From an uncultured Desulfobacteraceae bacterium (GTDB taxonomy: Bacteria; Desulfobacterota; Desulfobacteria; Desulfobacterales; UBA2174): 31,372 nt of DNA. Of the stretch, positions 23,150-31,372 are shown in pieces. The notes under the pieces were generated by a model that saw nothing but the letters and a program-made list of their open reading frames with translations, was not told the origin of the DNA and made no database searches. The position numbers and the translations under genes are program-made. The DNA is taken from the NCBI GenBank assembly GCA_937982505.1, contig CALJLV010000105.1:1-31372 (forward strand), in the 5' to 3' direction. Every line of letters starts with the position of its first letter. Position 1 is the stretch's first letter.

Positions 23150-24271
23150 ATGGACAATCCGGTCGCTTCGACATCACCGCCCCATCTGCGCGGGGTGAAC
23201 CTGGGCGGATGGCTCCTGCTGGAAAAGTGGATGGCCCCGAGCCTCTTTGCCGGGCTGGCGGCCACCGATGAAACCACCTGGTGCGCGGAGCTCGGCGCCG
23301 CCGCGGCGGCGCGCCTGCGGGCCCACTGGGAAGGATTCATCACCCGCGAGGATTTCGCCTGGCTGGCCGAGCGGGGCATCAACGCCGTGCGCATCCCGTT
23401 CGGCCACTGGATCCTCGGACCGCCGTACCCCTATCACCCCAGCTACGGTCCCACCCCGCACCCCTTCGTGGAGGGCGGGATCGAGATCCTGGACCGGGCC
23501 CTGGGCTGGGCCGCCGAATTCGGCCTGGAAGTACTGCTGGACCTCCACGCGGCCCCCGGGTGCCAGAACGGTTTCGACAACGGCGGCATCAAGGACGTCT
23601 GCGAATGGCACACCCGCGAAGCGTACCTGGACCATTCGGTGGCGCTGCTGGGGCGGCTGGCCCGGCGCTACCGCGCCGAGCCGGCCCTCTGCGGTATCGA
23701 GCTGCTCAACGAACCGCGCTGGGATGTGCCCACCGAGGTGCTCAAGGCCTACTATGAGCGCGGCTACGAGGCGATCCGGGCCCACTGCCCTCCCGACCGC
23801 GTGGCGGTCGTCTTCCACGATGGATTCCGCTCCCACCGCGAATATCTGGGGTTCCTGCAGCCGCCCCGGCACGAAAACGTGGTTTTCGACCTGCACCGTT
23901 ACCAGTGCTTCGAACGCGCCGATCTCGAGATGGACATTCACGGCCACCTGCACAAGGCGGGGGTGGTGCGGCGCGAGGAGGCCGACGCCATCCGGCGCGA
24001 GCTGGGTCTTCCGGCCATCCTGGGCGAATGGAGCCTGGGGCTCAACCTGGAAGTCGTCTCGCTCTGGGCGTCGGGACCGTTCCACCACGCCCTGCAGCGT
24101 CTGGATCCGTTCCAGCGGGATGTCGCCTATCGCGCCTATGGCGCCGCTCAGCTTCTGTCCTTCGAGCATTACCACGGGTGGTTCTTCTGGAGCTACCGCA
24201 CCGAGACCACGCCGGAGTGGTGTTTTCGGGACTGCGTGGAGCGGGGGTGGCTTCCGTCGCGCTTTCGCTGA
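23150..24271 (+). CDS. Glycoside hydrolase family 5 (glucanase-like)
   Basis: A 373-residue retaining beta-glycosidase of family GH5, close in style to exo-1,3-beta-glucanases. RGVNLGGWLLLEKWM opens the barrel, and WLAERGINAVRIPFGHW follows. The acid/base Glu is in ELLNEPRW near residue 188, and the nucleophile Glu is in AILGEWSLGL near 293. FDLHRYQCF and WFFWSYRTE line the substrate cleft. No signal peptide or anchor is visible, so the enzyme should act in the cytoplasm on imported or endogenous glucan. The ATG at 23150 has AAGGA about 7 bases upstream. The 3' end overlaps the convergent transporter gene by 230 bases. Confidence 0.9.
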   Translation: MDNPVASTSPPHLRGVNLGGWLLLEKWMAPSLFAGLAATDETTWCAELGAAAAARLRAHWEGFITREDFAWLAERGINAVRIPFGHWILGPPYPYHPSYGPTPHPFVEGGIEILDRALGWAAEFGLEVLLDLHAAPGCQNGFDNGGIKDVCEWHTREAYLDHSVALLGRLARRYRAEPALCGIELLNEPRWDVPTEVLKAYYERGYEAIRAHCPPDRVAVVFHDGFRSHREYLGFLQPPRHENVVFDLHRYQCFERADLEMDIHGHLHKAGVVRREEADAIRRELGLPAILGEWSLGLNLEVVSLWASGPFHHALQRLDPFQRDVAYRAYGAAQLLSFEHYHGWFFWSYRTETTPEWCFRDCVERGWLPSRFR

Positions 24272-26048
24272 GCGGCCCATGGTCGCCAACAAGGTGCTTG
24301 CCCGCGGCGGGTCGGTCCAGCACCAGGGTGCGGTGGTGCAGGGGCTCCAGCTCCTGGTGGGAGTTGATGTTGAACAGCGTCGTGTTGGGCAGCTCGCGGC
24401 GCAGCATCTCGAAGATCAACCGTTCGCCCTTGGGATCGAAGGCGTTGGTGGCCTCCTCCATGAAGACCCACGTCGGGCGATGGAGCAGAATCCGGGCAAA
24501 GACCAGCCGCTGCTGGGAGCGCAACGGCAGCAGCTGCTCCCAGCTGCCCCGCTCTTCCATGCGGGGGGCCAGCAGGGCGAGACCGGCGCATTCAAGGGCG
24601 CGGCGGATGGCCGCGGCGGAAAAGGAATCCGGTTCCTGGGGGTAGCAGAGCGCCTCGCGCAGGGAGCCCTCGGGCAGAAAGGGGCGCTGGGGAACGAACA
24701 TGGTGCCGCCCTCGGGCGGCAGGGTCACCTGCCCCCGGCCCCAGGGCCACAGCCCGCCGATCACCTTGAAAAGGCTCCCGGTCACGGCCGGGTCCCCCGT
24801 GATCATCACCCGTTCACCGCGCCGGATATCCATGTTGAGACCATCCAGCAGGACCCGCCCCGAGGGTTCGGCGATGCAAAGATCCGCGATCACGAGACGG
24901 GGCCGCTCCCAGTGCGCGATGCGGATCTGGGGCTGTGCCGGCGCCTGACCCTCGCTGTCGAGCCGCCGCATGTCCTGGTGAAGCGAGAGCACCCGCTCCG
25001 CCGAAGCCCGGCAGCGGGCGATTTCGCCGATGTTGTCCACCGGCCAGGAAAGGGCCGAGGTCAGGCGCTGAAACGCCTCGGCGGCCTGCATCAGGACCCC
25101 CAGGGACATGGCGCCGGCGATGTACTGGGGCGCCGCGACGAGGATCGGAAAGACCGGCAGCAGGGCCCCGTATCCGGTCCCGAAGGCCACAAGGCCCAGG
25201 TAGGAGAACGACTGCCGGTTGTACTCGCGAATGATCTGGCGGAAGCGCGACCCCGAGGCGGTCCGTTCCATGGGCTCGCCGCGCATCAGCGCGATGGCCT
25301 CCGCATGCTCGCGCACCCGTGACAGACCGAAGCGGAAAGTCGCTTCCGCGGTCTGCAGGGCGTTGGTCGTCCGTACCAGGGGACGGCCCACCATCCAGCC
25401 GAAGACGCTCCCGGAGAGGGCGTAGGCGAAGGCCAGCGGCACCATGTAGCCCGGCACCCTGACCGCCGTGCCCGGCACCACGATGGCGCCCGACACCGTC
25501 CACAGGATATTGATAAAGAGACCCAGGACCATCAGCGAGTAGCACAGGGTGTGCGCCAGGGCGACGGCGCTCTCTGTAGCGATGCGGATGTCCTCGGCGA
25601 TGCGCTGATCGGGATTGTCGTGCCGGCCCGGACAAAAGAGGAGCCGGTAGTGCCGGCCCTCGGCCATCCAGCGGCCGGCCAGGGTTTCGGTGAGCCAGGC
25701 GCGCCAGTCGACCTGCAGCCAGCGCTTGACGAGCAGATGCGCGCCGGTGATGGCGATGGAGGTGGAAACGATCACCGCGAAGACCGCCACCTGGACCAGG
25801 ACCCCCGGGACGCTGCGCTGTTCGAGGGCGTCGAACAGGGCGCGATGCCAGTAGTTGGTCCAGACCGTGATCCCCACCTGCCCCGTGGTGAGCAGCAACA
25901 GCAGCAGGGTCGCAGCGCGCACCTTGACCCGGCGCTGGCAGTTCCAATAGGGGCCGGCCAGCAGGAGCATCTGCCGCAGAAAACCGCTGCTGACCGGCGG
26001 CGCGCTGGATTCGGGGGCCGCCCGAGGATCTGGAATCGCATCCGTCAT
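24042..26048 (-). CDS. SbmA/YddA-like ABC transporter with degenerate ATPase domain
   Basis: A 668-residue inner-membrane protein. Residues about 1-340 form a membrane domain with SbmA/BacA/YddA hallmarks (WTNYWHRALFDAL, WRAWLTETLAGRWM, NPDQRIAEDIRIATES). A nucleotide-binding-like domain follows at about 370-582. Its motifs are ruined. The P-loop is GDPAVTGSLF with no Lys and one residue short (near 418). The signature reads LPLRSQQR where relatives have LSLGEQQR. Walker B ends MEEAT instead of DEAT. The H-loop His (INSHQELEPLHH) remains. The normal end would lie near residue 582; an extra Arg/Pro-rich tail of about 84 residues is read from DNA antisense to the GH5 gene. The ATG at 26048 has GAGG 6 bases upstream. 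SbmA itself works without ATP, using the proton gradient, so activity is still possible. Confidence 0.82.
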   Translation of the reverse strand: MTDAIPDPRAAPESSAPPVSSGFLRQMLLLAGPYWNCQRRVKVRAATLLLLLLTTGQVGITVWTNYWHRALFDALEQRSVPGVLVQVAVFAVIVSTSIAITGAHLLVKRWLQVDWRAWLTETLAGRWMAEGRHYRLLFCPGRHDNPDQRIAEDIRIATESAVALAHTLCYSLMVLGLFINILWTVSGAIVVPGTAVRVPGYMVPLAFAYALSGSVFGWMVGRPLVRTTNALQTAEATFRFGLSRVREHAEAIALMRGEPMERTASGSRFRQIIREYNRQSFSYLGLVAFGTGYGALLPVFPILVAAPQYIAGAMSLGVLMQAAEAFQRLTSALSWPVDNIGEIARCRASAERVLSLHQDMRRLDSEGQAPAQPQIRIAHWERPRLVIADLCIAEPSGRVLLDGLNMDIRRGERVMITGDPAVTGSLFKVIGGLWPWGRGQVTLPPEGGTMFVPQRPFLPEGSLREALCYPQEPDSFSAAAIRRALECAGLALLAPRMEERGSWEQLLPLRSQQRLVFARILLHRPTWVFMEEATNAFDPKGERLIFEMLRRELPNTTLFNINSHQELEPLHHRTLVLDRPAAGKHLVGDHGPLSESATEATPAPRSPENTTPAWSRCGSSRRTTRGNARRTEAERRHRRDRRHPAGTDPDAAGRGGTVPTPRARRLPG

Positions 26049-26384
26049 GGGGGCCTCGCCGCCGGTCGGCTGTCCTGCCGTTTTGGAGAGGGGGATCGAA
26101 CCGATCCCGCCGGGGTGATCGTTGCCGCGTTGAACGCTCGAAGCCTGATTCAGACCTCCGGCAAACCATAGCGATTGGGCCGGTGGGTGGCAAGCCATTT
26201 TCTCCGCCGATGGGGTCCGGGCGGCCAGGCCGCGACTTGACCCCCGAGGGGCCGTGGTTATGTTCACGACATAGAAATTCAAATTGAATTTCAAGAAGTT
26301 ATTCTCTATCTGCACCACCGCTGAGACGGGGTCTAACCCAGGCGGGGCGGAAAGCCTCGGCCGGCACCCCCCGGAGGAGAATCG
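26049..26384. other. Divergent regulatory gap between the transporter and clpB
   Basis: No gene is supported in these 336 bases. The right third is conspicuously AT-rich (about 26262-26310) against the surrounding GC-rich DNA and carries the palindrome described separately. The remainder must hold the promoter of the transporter gene, which I could not place. GGAGGAG lies 5 bases before the clpB ATG. Confidence 0.6.
26274..26312 (+). promoter_or_regulatory. Perfect palindrome and candidate promoter upstream of clpB
   Basis: GAAATTCAA (26274-26282) and TTGAATTTC (26284-26292) form a perfect 9-base inverted repeat around a single A. TTGAAT (26284-26289) inside it is followed after 17 bases by TATCTG (26307-26312), a weak promoter about 70 bases before clpB. 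No CIRCE element was found. The palindrome may be an operator for a stress regulator. Confidence 0.4.
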
Positions 26385-28964
<2,580 letters not shown>

Positions 28965-28981
28965 TTTTCGAAAAAGTGTCC

Positions 28982-29222
28982 TGGGCTTGATCCAGAGTCC
29001 GGGGTGACGCCCCCTTCTCCCGTCATGCCGGACTCGATCCGGCATCCAGGTCAAATGTCAAAAGGAACACCGGAAACTGCCTTAAGGAAACTTTCCGGCT
29101 ACTCTTCGGCCTCACGACATGGACCCCGGATCGGGCCTGCCCTGGACTTGATTCAGGGTCCGGGATGACGGACCCGGGGTCCATGTCGAACGGCTGAAGG
29201 TTGACTGGAGAAATTTTCGGAG
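28982..29222. repeat. Palindromic repeat cluster downstream of clpB
   Basis: Three repeat units lie here. 28982-29009 is a GGGCTTGATCC...GGGGTGACG unit. 29022-29048 is a hairpin with arms ATGCCGGA (29025-29032) and TCCGGCAT (29038-29045). 29115-29188 is a large stem whose 15-base ends, CGACATGGACCCCGG and its exact complement, flank a second GGACTTGATTCAGGGTCC-type hairpin. The right flank to 29222 (GGCTGAAGG, AAATTTTCGG) is the inverted counterpart of the sequence left of 16441. The cluster may help end clpB transcription, but no U-run is present. Confidence 0.8.
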
Positions 29223-29231
29223 CATGTGGCG

Positions 29232-29570
29232 CTAAGTCACATACAGGCGCCTGTCCGGTTCGCCGAGCAACCAGAGGTAGGCGGGAGTGGCGTCGACATC
29301 GCGCGGCAGGCGGCGGAGCAGGCCATCTGCGGTCAGGGGCAGCAGCCGCTTGCGCACCCGCGGAAACGACGCCCCCGCCGCGGCGAGCGGCGCAGCTCGC
29401 GTTCGGCCGTTTGCCGAGCGCCGGCGTCCGCGCAGACCTGGATCAGTTCCGCCTCGCCGGACGGATAGCGGGCCAGGAAATCGACTTCCAGGCCGCCGGC
29501 GGCCTTAACGTAGGAGACTTCGGCCCGGCGACGTCCCAAACTTCGCAGCCTGCGGCTGGGCCGCTTTAGG
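29232..29570 (-). pseudogene. Remnant of a DUF4143 AAA-type ATPase
   Basis: Minus-strand frames from about 29570 to 29335 read LRSLGRRRAEVSYVKAAGG then LEVDFLARYPSGEAELIQVC, the C-terminal DUF4143 region found in ATPases that look like defence or toxin-related genes. After ERELRRSPRR the frame shifts. The other frame continues with KRLLPLTADGLLRRLPRDVD and AYLWLLGEPDRRLYVT to a TAG at 29232. No ATPase domain lies upstream: the DNA beyond 29570 has stops and no matching motif. So the 5' part is lost and the rest carries at least one frameshift. The remnant abuts the repeat cluster on its 3' side. Confidence 0.7.
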
Positions 29571-29720
29571 ATCCTTTACCGCATCGCCATCGCCAGATGG
29601 GTTCAGAAGTCAGGGCCTTCATAGGAACGAAACGGCGCGACTGCCCATGGGCTGCCGCCAAAACCACTGCTTGGCCAGCCAGGCCCTCGCCCCGTCGTTC
29701 CCGTCTCACAGCGCCCCGTG
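29571..29720. other. Intergenic DNA after the formate dehydrogenase gene
   Basis: These 150 bases lie between the DUF4143 remnant and the hairpin behind the formate dehydrogenase gene. All frames are short or broken. I see no ribosome-binding site, RNA gene or recognisable repeat here. Confidence 0.4.
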
Positions 29721-29763
29721 ACCCAACGGTCCGAGTCCTCGCCGGGGACCCGGACCGTTGGGT
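29721..29763 (-). terminator. Strong hairpin directly behind the formate dehydrogenase gene
   Basis: ACCCAACGGTCCG (29721-29733) and CGGACCGTTGGGT (29751-29763) form a perfect 13-pair stem, extended inward by further G-C pairs. The right arm overlaps the first base of the TAA stop (29763-29765). No U-run follows on the minus strand, so it may act as an mRNA 3' stabiliser or Rho-assisted terminator. Confidence 0.5.
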
Positions 29764-31372
29764 TATGGGGACAGCTTCTCGATGCGCACCGCACTGACCT
29801 TGAATTCGGGAATCTTGGCCAGCGGGTCCACCGCTTCCGAGGAGGTGAGCACATTGGCGGGGTTTTCGCCGAAGTGGATCGGCAAAAAGAGGTTGCCCGG
29901 CCGGACGGTGCGGGTGATGCGGGCCGGGGCTTCCATGCGGCCGCGGCGAGAGGTGATCACCACCACGTCGCCGTCGGCCACGGCGATGGCCTCGGCATCC
30001 TTGGGGTGGATGCTCACGTAGCCCGTGTTCTGCTCGGCGTTGAGGTGCTCGCTGATGCGGGTCATGGTGCCGGTGTGATAGTGGGCGAACATCCGGCCGG
30101 TGGTGAGAAAGTAGGGGTATTCGGCGTCGGGCATCTCGGCCGGGGCCCGGTACTCGATGGCGTGGAACCTGCCCTTGCCGCGGGAAAAACTCCCCTTGTG
30201 CATGTAGGGCGTGCCCGGGTGGTCGCGGTCCGGGCAGGGCCACTGCAGACCGTCGAGCCCCAGGCGCGCGTAGGTCATGCCGGCGTAGCTCTTGGGAGTC
30301 AGGCCGGCCATCTCGTCGAAGATCGCCTCGGGGTCGGCGTATTGCATGGGATAGCCCATGGCCGTGGCCAGGCGCGCGATGATCTGCCAGTCGGGCAGGG
30401 TGTTACCGATGGGGGCGATGGCCTGGTGCAGGCGCATGCAGCGGCGCTCGGTGTTGGTCACCGTGCCCTCCTTTTCCGCCACCGAGGCCGCGGCCAGAAC
30501 CACGTCGGCCGACTGGGCGGTCTCCGAGAGGAAGAGCTCCTGGACCACGAGGAAGTCGAGCTGCTTGAGGGCGTGGTGCAGGTGATTCCAGTCCGGGTCG
30601 CTGAGCTTGGGGTTCTCGCCGATCACGTATAGGCCCTTGAGCCGGCCTTCGAGCATCGCCGGGATCATGTCGGTGATGGTCATGCCGGGTTTTTCCGGGA
30701 TCGGGGCCTTCCAGGCGGCGGCGAACTTCTCGCGTACCGCGGCGTCGGCCACCGGCTGGTAGCCGGTAAGGACATTGGGCAGCCCGCCCATGTCGCAGGC
30801 CCCCTGGACGTTGTTCTGGCCCCGCAGCGGATTGACCCCCCCGCCGGGAATGCCCACGTGGCCGCAGAGCATGGCCAGGTTGCAGCAGGACTTGACGTTA
30901 TCCACCCCGGTGGTGTGCTGGGTGATCCCCATGGCGTAAAGCAGGCTGGCCGGACCGCTGCGGGCGTAGAGCTCGGCCATGCGCGCCAGGTCCTCGGGGG
31001 CGATGCCGGTGATTTCGGCCACCCGTTCGGGGGGGTACGCGGAAACGGCGGCTTCCAGGGCCGGGTAGTCCTCGGTGCGCTGGTCGATGTAGTCCTTGGC
31101 CTGCCAGCCGTTTTTAACGATCAGGTGCATCATCCCGTTGAGCAGGGCCACGTCGCTGCCCAGGCGCTGGTGAACGGCCACGTCGGCGAAACGCGAGAGC
31201 TGAATCTCGCGCGGATCGGCCACGATGAGCCGGGCCCCCCGGTCCTTGGCCCGGAAGATGCGCCGCGCCACCAGGGGGTGGCAGGCCGTGGTGTTGGAAC
31301 CGATGACGAAGATGCACCCGGCCGACTCGATGTCGGCGATGGAATTCGTCATGGCGCCCGAACCGAAGGCGG
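29763..31372 (-). CDS. fdhA: Formate dehydrogenase alpha subunit, C-terminal part
   Basis: The 3' portion (about 535 codons) of a molybdopterin oxidoreductase of the formate dehydrogenase group, which oxidises formate to CO2 (or reduces CO2). The frame is open to the right edge and reads AFGSGAMTNSIADIE across it, so the internal ATG at 31352 is not the true start. Conserved blocks seen are CGHVGIPGGGVNPLRGQNNVQGACDMG (read in parts), GLYVIGENPKLSDPD, VVQELFLSETAQSADVVLAA, EGTVTNTERR and the dinucleotide-binding C-terminal domain (RMFAHYHTGTMTRISEHL). The iron-sulfur motif and the catalytic Sec/Cys lie outside the window. It aligns in order with E. coli FdhF. A strong hairpin follows the stop. 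Confidence 0.9.
   Translation of the reverse strand, partial: AFGSGAMTNSIADIESAGCIFVIGSNTTACHPLVARRIFRAKDRGARLIVADPREIQLSRFADVAVHQRLGSDVALLNGMMHLIVKNGWQAKDYIDQRTEDYPALEAAVSAYPPERVAEITGIAPEDLARMAELYARSGPASLLYAMGITQHTTGVDNVKSCCNLAMLCGHVGIPGGGVNPLRGQNNVQGACDMGGLPNVLTGYQPVADAAVREKFAAAWKAPIPEKPGMTITDMIPAMLEGRLKGLYVIGENPKLSDPDWNHLHHALKQLDFLVVQELFLSETAQSADVVLAAASVAEKEGTVTNTERRCMRLHQAIAPIGNTLPDWQIIARLATAMGYPMQYADPEAIFDEMAGLTPKSYAGMTYARLGLDGLQWPCPDRDHPGTPYMHKGSFSRGKGRFHAIEYRAPAEMPDAEYPYFLTTGRMFAHYHTGTMTRISEHLNAEQNTGYVSIHPKDAEAIAVADGDVVVITSRRGRMEAPARITRTVRPGNLFLPIHFGENPANVLTSSEAVDPLAKIPEFKVSAVRIEKLSP

Noticed and set aside
26221..26384. CIRCE element or clear sigma32 promoter for clpB
   Set aside because: No TTAGCACTC-N9-GAGTGCTAA pattern occurs, and CTTGAC near 26235 lacks a CCCCAT-type -10 at the right distance.
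29571..29720. Continuation of the DUF4143 gene upstream
   Set aside because: Stops in all minus-strand frames and no ATPase motif; the bases look non-coding.

Overview
The window is GC-rich DNA with strong G/C bias at third codon positions. It most likely comes from a member of the Desulfobacterota (Desulfosarcina/Desulfobacter-like sulfate reducers) or a near relative. This is an inference from the gene mix (anaerobic molybdopterin formate dehydrogenase, DksA/TraR and HU proteins, DUF4197, a DUF4143 remnant, intergenic palindromic repeats); no rRNA or tRNA gene is present to test it. The left end is a contig end: bases 1-46 are Illumina P5/TruSeq adapter sequence, not genomic DNA.

Layout. 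47-1555 (minus): a TauE/SafE exporter cut by the adapter, then a DksA/TraR zinc-finger protein, a small conserved-looking protein and an HU-type DNA-binding protein. 2050-4068 (minus): a DUF4197 protein followed by an ArsB/NhaD-type ion permease. 4247-12038 (minus): a four-gene overlapping operon, jetA-jetB-jetC-jetD, encoding a Wadjet-type SMC-like DNA-surveillance system with its own promoter. 12151-18585 (minus): a TetR regulator plus membrane fusion protein, double ATPase and two ABC-2 permeases, in the same order as E. coli cecR-ybhG-ybhF-ybhS-ybhR. 18664-22953: a mixed block with monofunctional transglycosylase, YpsA-like protein, a GIY-YIG (DUF123) protein, a lipoprotein with a small partner, and a PPTase/mini-ORF/NUDIX run. 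23150-28964: a cytoplasmic GH5 glycosidase converging on an SbmA/YddA-like transporter with a ruined ATPase domain, then divergent clpB. 28965-31372: palindromic repeats, a DUF4143 ATPase remnant and the 3' part of a formate dehydrogenase alpha subunit running off the right end.

How the genes work together. JetABC should form a MukBEF-like loop-extruding complex that presents small circular DNA to the JetD Toprim nuclease. Its ATPase motifs are unusual: Cys in the P-loop before the Lys, and Asp-Asn in Walker B. The CecR-YbhGFSR set forms a complete drug/ion efflux pump with its own repressor. The most distinctive observations are this JetC variant, the ABC-derived transporter that has lost its nucleotide-binding motifs, a structured repeat family shared by the ybhG-ybhF gap and the clpB-fdh gap, several overlooked short ORFs, and an intrinsic terminator in the leader of the GH5 gene.
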